Assembly (NCBI RefSeq): GCF_002920635.1
Contig: NZ_PQSR01000002.1
Location: 159,892 to 223,891, forward strand
Length of the DNA stretch: 64,000 nt
Direction of reading: 5' to 3'
Origin: Streptomyces sp. Ru72
GTDB lineage: Bacteria > Actinomycetota > Actinomycetes > Streptomycetales > Streptomycetaceae
How positions within the stretch are numbered: position 1 is the stretch's first letter; every line of letters starts with the position of its first letter. The notes below the pieces were generated by a model. That model worked only from the letters and a program-made list of their open reading frames with translations. It ran no database searches and was not told the origin of the DNA. The position numbers and the translations under genes were made by a program. Shown here piece by piece: positions 10,393 through 19,431 of this stretch.

Positions 10393-11348
10393 AGGTAGTC
10401 CTCCAGGCGTGCGACCGCGTACCCCTCGTCGGTCACCTTCCTCAGGAACCTGCGGATCACGTCGGGCATCGTGCCGTTCCAGTCCGCCCGGCCGCGGAAG
10501 TGCGTCAGCACGATGTCCCCGGGGTGCAGGCCGCGGTCCCACTCGCGGTACTCCCAGTGGTCGGCATAGACCTCCTCGTCCCAGATCGGCGCGTATCTGA
10601 TGCCGCAGGACTTCGCGGCGCGCAGGGTGTCCCTGTTGTAGTTCCCGAACGGCGGCCGGAAGACCGTCGGGCGCCTGCCGAACTGCTCCTCCATGACGTC
10701 CTGCATGCCGCAGATCTCCTGCCGCTGCTCCTCGTACGACAGCCCCGGCAGGTAGGGGTGGTGCAGGGTGTGGTTGTCGAGCGTGACGCCGCGATCGCGC
10801 ATCTTCCGGAAGTACCCGTAGTCATCCTTGATCAGGTAGTCGCTGAGGAACGCCGTGTACGGGATCTTCAGGTCGCTCATCATCCGCAGGAACGCCGGGT
10901 CCTTCTCGTCGCCGTCGTCGATGGTGAGGAAGACGACCCTGTCCTTCGTGGGGACGGTCGTGAAGATCGGCGGCAGGTCGTCGCCGTCCTTCACCTCGAA
11001 CCCCTTGCGAAAGGTGATCACCGGCTTCTCCTCCGGCGGCGGGGGAGCGACCAGCGGCACTTTGTTCAGCCCCCAGCGCTTGGCGGCGGCCACGCGCTGG
11101 GCGTACGCGGCGCGCAGCTTGGTGGCGTACTCGTCGAGGGCGCGCGCCGCCGGGGGTCTGAAGGGCTCCTGCGGGCCGTGCGCGCCGTGCACCCCTTCGC
11201 GATCGGTGCACCCGACGGCAAGGGCGGTGGCAGCCAGGACGGCGAGGCCGGCGCGGGCCGCGACCGTCGGCACAGGACCCGTCAAGCGCGGCACACGGAC
11301 AGCAGTGCATTTTGCGCACTTTTTGTCATCTTGTCCTACGAGTCGCAT
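10389..11348 (-). CDS. NodB-like polysaccharide deacetylase lipoprotein
   Basis: 319-aa paralogue of the next gene with an intact catalytic set: LTIDDGDE (base and metal Asp), NHTLHH (metal His pair) and FRPPFGNYN. The N-terminus has an unusual Lys/Cys-rich stretch (DDKKCAKC) before the signal segment GLAVLAATALAVGC, which is a plausible lipobox. Start ATG 11348 is preceded by GGAAGGA. Likely a metal-dependent deacetylase acting on cell-wall or surface polysaccharide outside the membrane. It forms a two-gene operon with its degenerate copy. Confidence 0.88.
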   Translation of the reverse strand: MRLVGQDDKKCAKCTAVRVPRLTGPVPTVAARAGLAVLAATALAVGCTDREGVHGAHGPQEPFRPPAARALDEYATKLRAAYAQRVAAAKRWGLNKVPLVAPPPPEEKPVITFRKGFEVKDGDDLPPIFTTVPTKDRVVFLTIDDGDEKDPAFLRMMSDLKIPYTAFLSDYLIKDDYGYFRKMRDRGVTLDNHTLHHPYLPGLSYEEQRQEICGMQDVMEEQFGRRPTVFRPPFGNYNRDTLRAAKSCGIRYAPIWDEEVYADHWEYREWDRGLHPGDIVLTHFRGRADWNGTMPDVIRRFLRKVTDEGYAVARLEDYL

Positions 11349-11438
11349 GATGCCGGATCCTTCCAGTCATCGGCCGCCACGGCGGGCCGACACCGCGGCC
11401 CGGCGCACGCCGTCCACCGACTGGCCGACAATGACCGG

Positions 11439-12611
11439 GTGAACGACCTCTCCTTCGCCTCCCTGCTCACTCCCGAGGGCCGCGCCCTCCTGGACGAGGT
11501 GCGCGGCACCGACCCGGCGCGGGAGTTGGCCGTCGCCACCCGGCTGCGCCGCGAGCACCCCGCCGAGCTGGTCTCCGCGGCCCTCGCACAGGCGCGGCTG
11601 CGCGAGCGGGCGGCGGCGAAGTTCGGCGTGGGCGACGCGCAGCGGATGTTCTTCACTCCGAACGGCGTCGAGCAGTCCACCAGGGCCACGGTCGCCACCC
11701 ACCGCGCCGAGCGCTTCCGGGCCCTCGGCGTGGCCTCCGTCGCCGACCTGTGCTGCGGCGTGGGCGGCGACGCCATCGCGCTCGCCCGGGCCGGCATCCG
11801 CGTCCTGGCCGTGGACCGCGACCCGCTGACGGCGGCCGCGGCGCGCGCGAACGCCGACGCGCTGGGCCTCGCCTCCCTGATCGAGGTCCGCGAGGCCGAC
11901 GTCACCGAGGTGGACGTCTCCTCGTACGACGCCGTCTTCGTCGATCCCGCGCGGCGAGGAGGACGCGGCCGCATCTTCGATCCGGAGGCGTACTCGCCCC
12001 CGCTGTCCTGGGCGGTGGCCACGGCCCTGAAGGCCCGGCACGCCGCCCTCAAGGTGGCGCCGGGCATCCCGCACGAGATGGTGCCCGGCGAGGCGGAGGC
12101 CGAGTGGATCTCGGACGGCGGGGACGTGAAGGAGGCAGTGCTGTGGTTCGGCACGCGGCCGGGCGAGGTACGGGCCACGCTCCTGCCCGGACCGCGCGTG
12201 CTGCGCGGTCGCGGTCTGCCCGACCCGCCGGTGCGTCCGCTCGGCCGCTACCTCTACGAACCCGACGGCGCCGTGATCCGCGCCCACCTGGTGGCGGAGG
12301 TGGCCGAGGACGTGGACGGCGGGCTGATCGACGAGACGATCGCCTATGTGACGGCGGACGGGCGCCGCGACTCCCTGTACGCCACCGCGTACGAGATCAC
12401 CGACCGGCTCCCCTTCAACGTGAAGAAGCTGAAGGCGCTGCTGCGGGAGCGGGAGGTCGGGATCCTGACCGTGAAGAAGCGCGGCTCGGCCGTCGAACCG
12501 GAGGAACTGCGCCGCAAGGTCCTGCCCAAGCCGCACGGCCCGAACGCGGTGACCGTGTTCCTGACCCGGGTCGCCGGGGCGCCCACCATGCTGCTCGGGC
12601 ACCCCGTCTAA
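11439..12611 (+). CDS. Class I SAM-dependent methyltransferase, THUMP-like C-terminus
   Basis: 390-aa protein with a Rossmann methyltransferase core: VADLCCGVGGDAIALA (SAM loop, about residues 97-112), AVDRDPLT, and VFVDPARRGGRGRIFDP in place of the DPPY motif. The C-terminal part (PFNVKKLKALLREREVGILTVKKRGS) resembles the THUMP-like domain found in actinobacterial annotations of this family. RNA modification is likely but the target is unknown. The GTG start at 11439 lies 6 nt after GACAAT (11427-11432), suggesting a leaderless transcript. Its stop overlaps that of the convergent sigma factor gene. Confidence 0.8.
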   Translation: MNDLSFASLLTPEGRALLDEVRGTDPARELAVATRLRREHPAELVSAALAQARLRERAAAKFGVGDAQRMFFTPNGVEQSTRATVATHRAERFRALGVASVADLCCGVGGDAIALARAGIRVLAVDRDPLTAAAARANADALGLASLIEVREADVTEVDVSSYDAVFVDPARRGGRGRIFDPEAYSPPLSWAVATALKARHAALKVAPGIPHEMVPGEAEAEWISDGGDVKEAVLWFGTRPGEVRATLLPGPRVLRGRGLPDPPVRPLGRYLYEPDGAVIRAHLVAEVAEDVDGGLIDETIAYVTADGRRDSLYATAYEITDRLPFNVKKLKALLREREVGILTVKKRGSAVEPEELRRKVLPKPHGPNAVTVFLTRVAGAPTMLLGHPV

Positions 12612-13939
12612 CGACAGTCCTCCGCGCGCGCCGTGAGCAGCTCGCGCTCCCGTTCGTTGCGGGAGAGGGCTGCGGCCCGGACGAACTCCTCGCGGGCCTC
12701 GGCCGCGCGCCCGAGCCGGGCCAGCAGGTCGCCGCGGACGCTCGGCAGCAAGTGGTAGTCGCGCAGGGCCGGTTCGCCGGCCAGCCGGTCGACGATCTCC
12801 AGGGCCGGGCCCGGTCCCTCGGCCATGGAGACGGCGACCGCGCGGTTCAGCTCGACGACGGGTGACGGGCAGCGGGCGGACAGCAGACCGTACAGGGTGG
12901 CGATACGCGCCCAGTCCGTCTCCTCGTACGTGTGCGCGAGCGCATGGCAGGCGGCGATCGCGGCCTGCAGGACGTACGGGCCAGGGACCGAAGCCGACAG
13001 CTTGGGGGAGACCTCGTCGGCGCGTCCGAGGGCCGCGATGCCGCGGGCGATGAGCAGGCGGTTCCAGCGCGCCCGGTTCTGGTCCTTCAGCAGCACGGGC
13101 CCGCCGTCCGGCCCGGTGCGGGCCGCCGTGCGGGACGCCTGGAACTCCAGCAGCGCCGCCAGCCCGTGCACCTCGGGCTCCTTCGGCATCAGCTCGGCCA
13201 GCACCCGGGCCAGCCGCAGGGCGTCCTCGCACAGGGCGGGGCGCAGCAGGTCGTCGCCGGCCGTGGCCGCGTACCCCTCGTTGAAGACCAGGTAGATGAC
13301 CTCGAGCACGGACCCGAGCCGGGCCTCCCGCTCGGGACCGTACGGCACCTCGAAGGCGACGCCCTTCGTCGCGAGCGTCCGTTTCGCGCGGACGATGCGC
13401 TGCGCGACGGTGGCCTCCAGTACGAGGAACGCGCGTGCGATCTCGGCCGTGGTCAGCCCGCCGAGCAGTCGCAGGGTGAGCGCGATGCGGGACTCGGCGG
13501 ACAGCACCGGGTGGCAGGCGGTGAACACGAGGCGCAGCAGGTCGTCGTCGATGTCGTCCGGGTCGGACGGCACGTTCACGTGGTACGGCGCCGCCTCGAG
13601 GTCCCGCCCGACCTCCTCCAGCTTGCGCGCGTACCTCTCCCGGCGGCGCACGAGGTCGATCGCGCGGTGCTTGGCGGCGGCCATGAGCCAGGCGCCCGGG
13701 TTGTCGGGCACCCCGTCCCGCGGCCACTGCTCCAACGCGGCGACCAGGGCGTCCTGCGCCAGCTCCTCGGCGATCCCGACGTCCCGGACGATCCGCGCGA
13801 CACCGGCGATGACGCGCGGGGACTCCATCCGGAAGACGGTCTCGATGGCGCCGACCGGGCCGTCGGGGGCAGGGGCGGGCTGCTGTTCCACAGCCCACCA
13901 TGCAACACCCTCGGCGCGCGGACGCAAAGCGGCGCTCAC
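12608..13939 (-). CDS. ECF42-type RNA polymerase sigma factor with C-terminal extension
   Basis: 443-aa ECF sigma factor. Regions 2 and 4 (about residues 30-200; ELAQDALVAALEQWP, WLMAAAKHRAIDLVRR, RIALTLRLLGGLTTAEIARAFLV) are followed by a long TPR/DUF6596-like extension (about 200-443). This layout plus the adjacent DGPF protein is diagnostic of group ECF42, which lacks an anti-sigma factor. The GTG at 13939 overlaps the upstream stop as GTGA; a shorter version from GTG 13891 (427 aa) is possible. Confidence 0.88.
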   Translation of the reverse strand: MSAALRPRAEGVAWWAVEQQPAPAPDGPVGAIETVFRMESPRVIAGVARIVRDVGIAEELAQDALVAALEQWPRDGVPDNPGAWLMAAAKHRAIDLVRRRERYARKLEEVGRDLEAAPYHVNVPSDPDDIDDDLLRLVFTACHPVLSAESRIALTLRLLGGLTTAEIARAFLVLEATVAQRIVRAKRTLATKGVAFEVPYGPEREARLGSVLEVIYLVFNEGYAATAGDDLLRPALCEDALRLARVLAELMPKEPEVHGLAALLEFQASRTAARTGPDGGPVLLKDQNRARWNRLLIARGIAALGRADEVSPKLSASVPGPYVLQAAIAACHALAHTYEETDWARIATLYGLLSARCPSPVVELNRAVAVSMAEGPGPALEIVDRLAGEPALRDYHLLPSVRGDLLARLGRAAEAREEFVRAAALSRNERERELLTARAEDCR

Positions 13940-14292
13940 GCCTCGGCGATCTCCCGGACCTCACAGGTGATCGTCCAGTACTCCTCGTGCACCTTCACGA
14001 ACCGCTTGGCCCACTCGATCGCCTCGGCCCTGTCCTTGCACTGCATGAGCGCGTAGCCGCCGATGACCTCCTTCGACTCGGTGAACGGGCCGTCCGTGAC
14101 GGAGAGTTTCCCGCCCTCCCAGCGCACCCGGGCGCCCTGGGCGGCCGGCGTGAGCCCGGCGGTGTCGAGCATGACCCCGGCCTTGGTGATCTCCTCGATC
14201 AGCTCGCCCATCCGCTGCATCAGCTCGGGGCTGGGGCCCTCCGCGGGCGCGGTGGTCTCGTCGACGCGCACGATCGACAGGTAACGCGGCAT
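13936..14292 (-). CDS. YCII-related DGPF-domain protein
   Basis: 118-aa protein of the YCII/DGPF family, with the hallmark TDGPFTESKEVIGGY in the middle and a ferredoxin-like fold. Such proteins are encoded next to ECF42 sigma factors and are thought to be their targets or partners; no enzymatic role is proven. Start ATG 14292 has GAGGAG 5 nt upstream. It overlaps the sigma gene by 4 nt, so the two are coupled. Confidence 0.9.
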   Translation of the reverse strand: MPRYLSIVRVDETTAPAEGPSPELMQRMGELIEEITKAGVMLDTAGLTPAAQGARVRWEGGKLSVTDGPFTESKEVIGGYALMQCKDRAEAIEWAKRFVKVHEEYWTITCEVREIAEA

Positions 14293-14312
14293 GGTGACTC
14301 CTCGGGTACGGC

Positions 14313-14331
14313 GGCCGGGCTGTTCCCGGCC
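14313..14331 (-). terminator. Hairpin after LCP gene
   Basis: Perfect GGCCGGG-N5-CCCGGCC stem between the LCP stop (14415) and the DGPF start (14292). It would end LCP transcription or sit in the DGPF leader. Confidence 0.5.
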
Positions 14332-14414
14332 TCACACCCCATACGTCGAACGACCGCGCCGAGGATCGACACGCCCCGCGGATTTTCTTCGATGAGTTTT
14401 TTTCCGCGCCTTCC

Positions 14415-15494
14415 TCACCGCAGCGAGGCCCACAGATCGCCCGCCGCCGGTTCCTTCGCCACCACGCGGTTGGCGTCCGAGGGGGCGGGCACCACCGGCA
14501 TCATCACCGTCGTCACGTTCTTCGACGTCAGACCCCTCAGGCTCTCGCCCAGACGCGTCAGCTCCGGCAGCGAGTCCAGGCCCGTGTCCGTGGTCAGGCT
14601 GCCGGTGGTCGCGTCGGCGACCCGGTACAGCTTGGCGGGATCGGTGAGCAGGTCAGTCGAGGCGAGCTGGTCCAGCAGCGCCTTCACCAGTTTCTGCTGA
14701 AGGGCTATGCGGCCGAGGTCGCTGCCGTCGCCTATGCCGTACCGGGTGCGGGCCAGGGCCAGGGCCTGGGTGCCGTTCAGGTGGTGGGCGCCCGCCCTCA
14801 GGTCCAGATGGCTCTTGTCGTCGTCGATGTCCTGGTCCGTGGTCACCGACACACCGCCGAGCGCGTCCACCAGTTTGGCGAACCCCGAGAAGTCGATCTC
14901 CAGGAAGTGGTCCATGCGGATCCGTGTGATCGACTCGACGGTCTTGACCGCGCAGACGGGACCGCCCAGCTCGTAGGCGGTGTTGAACATCACCCCGTAC
15001 GCCACCGCCGTCCTGCCGCCCGACGCCAGCGGGCACGACGGGCGGGTGACGAGGGTGTCGCGCGGGATGCTGACGACGGTGGCCTTCGTGCGGCCCGCGT
15101 CGATGTGCACCACCATCGCCGTGTCCGAACGCGCACCCGAGATGTCGCCCCCGCCGAGGGCGGCGTTCTGCTTGCCGCTGCGCGAATCGGAGCCCAGCAC
15201 CAGGATGTTCAGGGCGCCGCTCGGCAGGGGTGAGGCGGACGCGGAAGGCGAGGGCGCCGGGCGCGTCGGGCGGTCGGTGCCCAGCGCGCGGTCGATGTCG
15301 ACGCTCTTGATGTTGTGGTTGAGATGCCAGTACGCCCAGGCCGCCCCGGCGGCCGTGAGGACGACGCCGCACGCGATCACCGCGCCGACGAATCTGACCA
15401 GCCGTGTCCGCCGGCCGCCGCGTCTTCCCACGCCCCCGTCACCCTCCCCGTCCCCGTCCCCAGGTGCTTCAGCTGAAGCCACACGGAGGAACAT
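14415..15494 (-). CDS. LytR-CpsA-Psr family cell wall glycopolymer ligase
   Basis: 359-aa membrane-anchored LCP protein that attaches teichoic-acid-like or other glycopolymers to peptidoglycan. There is a short cytoplasmic basic segment (RRGGRRTRLVR), one membrane helix (about residues 34-55), a Pro/Ser-rich linker, then the LCP domain: NILVLGSDSR, SDTAMVVHI, SIPRDTLV, EIDFSGFAKLVDALGGV and LARTRYG. Start ATG 15494 lacks a Shine-Dalgarno; an AT-rich hexamer just upstream could make it leaderless. It lacks the C-terminal LytR_C domain of some members. Confidence 0.92.
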   Translation of the reverse strand: MFLRVASAEAPGDGDGEGDGGVGRRGGRRTRLVRFVGAVIACGVVLTAAGAAWAYWHLNHNIKSVDIDRALGTDRPTRPAPSPSASASPLPSGALNILVLGSDSRSGKQNAALGGGDISGARSDTAMVVHIDAGRTKATVVSIPRDTLVTRPSCPLASGGRTAVAYGVMFNTAYELGGPVCAVKTVESITRIRMDHFLEIDFSGFAKLVDALGGVSVTTDQDIDDDKSHLDLRAGAHHLNGTQALALARTRYGIGDGSDLGRIALQQKLVKALLDQLASTDLLTDPAKLYRVADATTGSLTTDTGLDSLPELTRLGESLRGLTSKNVTTVMMPVVPAPSDANRVVAKEPAAGDLWASLR

Positions 15495-15652
15495 AAGTCC
15501 GAATTATTGCGAGCAGAGACAGCGGAGCATCATTCTTCGGAAAATCTCACCTTCTCGTCCCACCCTCAGTCCGGCGGCCCTGCGGCCCTGCGGAGGGACA
15601 CGAAAGTCTCGTAGGCCGGCACGTCAACTCCGGGTCGGCATGGCCCGGTTGG

Positions 15653-16699
15653 TCACACGGGAGGCGCCCCGGTGCTGCTGCGCACCACCAGGCTGGTCGC
15701 CGGCTCGACGCGGGTCGCCGCCGTGGGCGCTTCCTCACGGCCGAGGTCCAGTACCAGCCGCGCCGCCGCCTCCGCCATCTCCGTGAGCGGCTGCCGTACG
15801 GTCCAACGGCGGCCCCACCCAGCGAGCTACTGGCAGATCGTCGAAGCCGACCACGCCGAGGTCCTCCGCAATGCGCAACCCCAGCTCCCGCGCCGCCTCG
15901 TAGACCCCCAGCGCCTGGAGGTCGTTGCCCGCGAAGAGAGCCGTCGGCCGGTCCGGGCGGCGCAGCAGTTCGCGGCCGAGCCGGTAGCCCGCCTCGTGGT
16001 GGAAGTCGCCCGTCCGGACCAGGTCCGGATCCACGGGCGCCCGGCGGTCTCCAGGGGCGCCCGGTAGCCGTCGGCCCGCGCGCGGCTGCACATCATGCGC
16101 GCGGGCCCGCTGATCGCGCCGATCCGGGTGTGCCCCAGCTCGATCAGGTGCCGGGTCGCGGCGAGGCCGCCGTGCCAGTTGGTGGCGCCGACGGACGGCA
16201 CGTCGTCGCCCGGGCCGCCCGCCGGGTCCATGACGACGAACGGGATGGAACCGCTGGTCAGCAGCGCGCGCTGGGAGGCGTCCAGGCCGGACGGCACGAG
16301 GATCACACCGTGCGGGCGGCGGGCGGCGACCTGGTCGGCCCAGGTACGGCCGGGAGTGAGCCGTCCCCCGCTCTCGGACAGCACCACGCTCAGCCCCCTC
16401 TCGCGCGCCACGTTCTCCACTCCGCGGATGACCTCCATCGCCCAGGAGCTCTCCAGCTCGTGGAAGACGAGGTCGATCAGCGGCGCACGTCCGGCTTCGG
16501 CCCGGCGCCGGCGATAGCCCTAGACGCGCAGCGGTTCCTCGACACGGGTCCGGGTCGCCGAAGCGACATCGGCCCGGCCGTTGAGCACCTTGGACACCGT
16601 GGGCGCCGACACCCCCGCCTCACGGGCTATCTCGGCGAGCGTGGCGGTCCGCCCGGAGCGCCGCGCTCCGTTCGTGCCGGCGGATTGCGCGGGAGTCAT
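15653..16699 (-). pseudogene. LacI-family regulator pseudogene (nonsense plus two frameshifts)
   Basis: A full-length LacI regulator can be traced from ATG 16699 (TLAEIAREAGVSAPTVSKVL, the DNA-binding head) to TGA 15653, but it is broken three times. An in-frame TAG (16522-16520) sits just after the hinge start. A one-base loss near 16050 separates the part ending GYRAPLETAG from APVDPDLVRTGDFHHEAGY. A further frame change near 15810 lies between WVGPPL and TVRQPLTEMAEAAARL. The remaining sequence is well conserved, so inactivation looks recent. No sugar transport genes are nearby. Sequencing error could explain one lesion but hardly three. Confidence 0.85.
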
Positions 16700-16771
16700 G
16701 CGCCGGTTCGCATGCCCGGAAGATTCGACACACCACCCGAACGATGCGGAAAGGGACGGGGTTGAGGCCCG

Positions 16772-17029
16772 TCAGTCCGCCGTCACCGACTCGAACCGCC
16801 ACCGGTGCACCGCACGGGCGACCAACTCCCCGTCCGGCTCGGGCAGTTCGGGGAGGTAGGCGGTGAACTCCGCGTCCCACCAGGTGATGACGAGGACGCG
16901 GTCCTGCGGAGCCCGGAAGGTCTCGCGGCGCAGCGGCGGAGGCGTCAGCTCCTGGGCGCGGGCCCAGGCGAGCAGTTCCTCGCCCCGGCCGGCGACCGCC
17001 CGGGCCTCCCACATCAGCGCGACCGTCAC
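16772..17029 (-). CDS. Conserved hypothetical protein, 85 aa
   Basis: 85-aa protein starting [20 protein letters not shown], with [16 protein letters not shown] near the end. It looks like a small ferredoxin-like (monooxygenase/ABM-type) domain, but I do not recognise it firmly. The GTG at 17029 overlaps the tsaD stop (GTGA), so it is the last cistron of the tsaB-rimI-tsaD unit. Function is unknown. Confidence 0.7.
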   Translation of the reverse strand: MTVALMWEARAVAGRGEELLAWARAQELTPPPLRRETFRAPQDRVLVITWWDAEFTAYLPELPEPDGELVARAVHRWRFESVTAD

Positions 17030-18123
17030 GAGTAGAGGTTCTCCTTGCTCACCTCGTGCACATGGTCGTGGTCGGGCAGGTTGCCCGGCACATGCGGGTC
17101 CGTCACCGGCAGCGACGAGTCGGCCGACAGGTCCCAGGACGAAGCCGGACGGCCCCGGGCGACCATCTCCGCGCCCAGCGCGGCGACCATCGCGCCGTTG
17201 TCCGTGCAGAGCTTGGGGCGGGGCACGCGCAGGCGGATGCCGGCCGCCTCGCACCGCTCCTGGGCCAGGACGCGCAGGCGGGAGTTCGCCGCGACTCCGC
17301 CGCCGATCATCAGATGGTCGACGCCCTGGTCCTTGCAGGCGCGCACCGCCTTGCGGGTCAGCACGTCCACCACCGCCTCCTGGAAGGACGCCGCCACATC
17401 ACGGACCGGCACCTCCTCCCCCGCCGCGCGCCTGGCCTCGATCCAGCGGGCCACGGCCGTCTTCAGACCGGAGAAGGAGAAGTCGTACGCCGGGTCCCGC
17501 GGGCCGGTCAGACCACGCGGGAACGCGATCGCCTCCGGGTCGCCCTCCTTGGCGTACCGGTCGATGACCGGGCCGCCCGGGAAGCCGAGGTTCAGCACGC
17601 GCGCGATCTTGTCGAAGGCCTCGCCCGCCGCGTCGTCGATCGTCGAACCCATCGGCCGTACGTCCGAGGTGATGTCCGTGGAGAGCAGCAGCGACGAGTG
17701 GCCGCCGCTGACCAGCAGCGCCATCGTCGGCTCCGGCAGCGCGCCGTGCTCGAGCTGGTCCACGCAGATGTGCGAGGCCAGGTGGTTGACGCCGTACAGC
17801 GGCTTGCCCAGCGCGTACGCGTACGCCTTCGCCGCCGACACGCCGACCAGCAGGGCTCCGGCCAGGCCCGGCCCGGCGGTGACCGCGATGCCGTCGAGGT
17901 CCTTCGCGGAGACTCCCGCGTCCTTCAGCGCGCGCTCGATGGTCGGCACCATCGCTTCCAGATGGGCGCGCGACGCGACCTCCGGGACGACCCCGCCGTA
18001 GCGCGCGTGCTCGTCGACGCTGGACGCGACGGCGTCCGCGAGGAGGGTGGTCCCGTGGACGATTCCGACTCCGGTCTCGTCGCAGGACGTCTCGATCCCC
18101 AGGACCAGGGGTTGGTCAGCCAT
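17026..18123 (-). CDS. tsaD: tRNA N6-threonylcarbamoyladenosine synthase TsaD
   Basis: 365-aa ASKHA-fold protein that transfers threonylcarbamoyl to A37 of ANN-decoding tRNAs with TsaB and TsaE. It has [11 protein letters not shown] at the N-terminus, metal ligands H114 and H118 ([10 protein letters not shown]), [10 protein letters not shown] and [11 protein letters not shown]. The ATG at 18123 overlaps the rimI stop by 8 nt. A Streptomyces-type tail ([19 protein letters not shown]) extends past the core domain. Confidence 0.97.
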   Translation of the reverse strand: MADQPLVLGIETSCDETGVGIVHGTTLLADAVASSVDEHARYGGVVPEVASRAHLEAMVPTIERALKDAGVSAKDLDGIAVTAGPGLAGALLVGVSAAKAYAYALGKPLYGVNHLASHICVDQLEHGALPEPTMALLVSGGHSSLLLSTDITSDVRPMGSTIDDAAGEAFDKIARVLNLGFPGGPVIDRYAKEGDPEAIAFPRGLTGPRDPAYDFSFSGLKTAVARWIEARRAAGEEVPVRDVAASFQEAVVDVLTRKAVRACKDQGVDHLMIGGGVAANSRLRVLAQERCEAAGIRLRVPRPKLCTDNGAMVAALGAEMVARGRPASSWDLSADSSLPVTDPHVPGNLPDHDHVHEVSKENLYS

Positions 18124-18658
18124 TGATCTCGGTTCCTCGTACTGATGGGGAGCCCGCGGCGAAGGCGCCGTCGGGCGTGGTGGTCAGACGCATCACCAGG
18201 GCGTCCACGTTCCCCGGCTGGTAGTAGCCGCGCCTGAACCCGATGGCCTCGAAGCCGAAGCGCTCGTACAGCTTCTGCGCGCGTACGTTGTCGACCCGGC
18301 ACTCGAGCATCACCTCGGCGCACTCGAACGCGGTCGCGGCGCGCAGCAGCTCGGTCAGCAGCCGCCCGCCGAGTCCCGTGCCCCAGTGGTCACGGGCCAC
18401 GGCGATGGTCTGGATGTCGGCGAGCTCGCCCTGGGCGGCCAGCCCCGCGTAGCCGACGATGCGCTCGCCCACGACGGCCACGACGTAGCGGCGGGTGGCC
18501 TCCGGGCCCCGGGAGTGCGCGAGCTCGGACCAGAACATGCCCCGCGACCAGGCGTCCTCCGGGAAGAGGTCCTTCTCCAGCTCCAGCACGGGATCGATGT
18601 CCCACCAGCGCATCTCGCGCAGCCGGGGCGTCTCGGGCGGGGTCACGGGCTCGGTCAC
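18116..18658 (-). CDS. rimI: Ribosomal-protein-alanine N-acetyltransferase RimI
   Basis: 180-aa GNAT acetyltransferase that acetylates the N-terminus of ribosomal protein S18 (and others in actinobacteria). The core starts at [20 protein letters not shown], and the acetyl-CoA loop is [32 protein letters not shown] follows, then a typical C-terminal [14 protein letters not shown]. The GTG at 18658 overlaps the tsaB stop (GTGA). Its place between tsaB and tsaD is conserved in many bacteria. Confidence 0.93.
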   Translation of the reverse strand: MTEPVTPPETPRLREMRWWDIDPVLELEKDLFPEDAWSRGMFWSELAHSRGPEATRRYVVAVVGERIVGYAGLAAQGELADIQTIAVARDHWGTGLGGRLLTELLRAATAFECAEVMLECRVDNVRAQKLYERFGFEAIGFRRGYYQPGNVDALVMRLTTTPDGAFAAGSPSVRGTEING

Positions 18659-19308
18659 TTCGGCGTGACCACCTTGTAGCTCTTGGGCACCTGCGCGTCG
18701 GGGCGGCGCAGGTACAGCGGACGGGGTGCGGGCAGTTCCTCGCCCCGGGCGAGTTTCTCGGCGGCCAGGGAGGCGAGGGCCGCCGCCGAGACGTGCTCGG
18801 GCTCGTGGACGTCCGGGAAGGTGTCCGGGTACAGCAGCGCGCCGGCGCCGACGGCGGGCAGGCCCGCGACCTTCTCGGTGATCTCGGCGGGGCGGTCGAC
18901 GGCGGGCTCGGTGACACGGGTGCGGGCGTCCTCGTAGCGCGCCCAGTAGACCTCCTTGCGGCGCGCGTCCGTGGCGACCACGAACGGCACGGTCAGGTCG
19001 GAGGCGTACGCGAGGCCGTCGAGGGTGCACAGGCCGTACACGGGCACGCCGAGCGCGAGTCCGAACGTGTCGGCGGTCATCAGGCCGACCCGCAGCCCGG
19101 TGTACGGGCCGGGGCCCACACCGACGACGACGCCGGTGACGGCGTCGAGCCGGGTGCCCGCCTCGGCGAGGATCCGGTCGACGGCGGGCAGCAGGAATTC
19201 CCCGTGCCGCCGGGCGTCGACCTGGCTCGTCGAGGCGACGACGGACGTGCCGTCGTGCAGCGCGACGGTCACGGCGGGAGTGGCGGTATCCAGAGCGAGC
19301 AAGAGCAC
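18655..19308 (-). CDS. tsaB: t6A synthesis partner protein TsaB
   Basis: 217-aa inactive TsaD homologue that scaffolds the t6A complex. It begins VLLLALDTATPAVTVAL and carries GVGPGPYTGLRVGL. It lacks the metal-binding histidines, as expected. The GTG at 19308 is preceded by TACGCT (19320-19315) with a 6-nt gap and no Shine-Dalgarno, indicating a leaderless operon mRNA for tsaB-rimI-tsaD and the 85-aa gene. Confidence 0.95.
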   Translation of the reverse strand: MLLLALDTATPAVTVALHDGTSVVASTSQVDARRHGEFLLPAVDRILAEAGTRLDAVTGVVVGVGPGPYTGLRVGLMTADTFGLALGVPVYGLCTLDGLAYASDLTVPFVVATDARRKEVYWARYEDARTRVTEPAVDRPAEITEKVAGLPAVGAGALLYPDTFPDVHEPEHVSAAALASLAAEKLARGEELPAPRPLYLRRPDAQVPKSYKVVTPK

Positions 19309-19431
19309 GCAAACAGCGTACGGCGCCCGCGCCCCTCGCACGGCCGGGCCGGTCCGCATCGCGGCTGCTGCTACCGTCACAGCAAAGGTGTGCGACGCAA
19401 GCGCGTGCACGGTGTCGAGAGGTGGGCAAGG

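Noticed and set aside
11367..13964. 865-codon minus-strand open frame
   Set aside because: It overlaps two real genes on opposite strands (methyltransferase and ECF42 sigma factor), whose frames carry clear family motifs.
14398..14405. T-run at 14398-14405 as an intrinsic terminator
   Set aside because: It is on the plus strand, whereas the adjacent LCP gene is transcribed leftward, and no stem precedes it in that direction.
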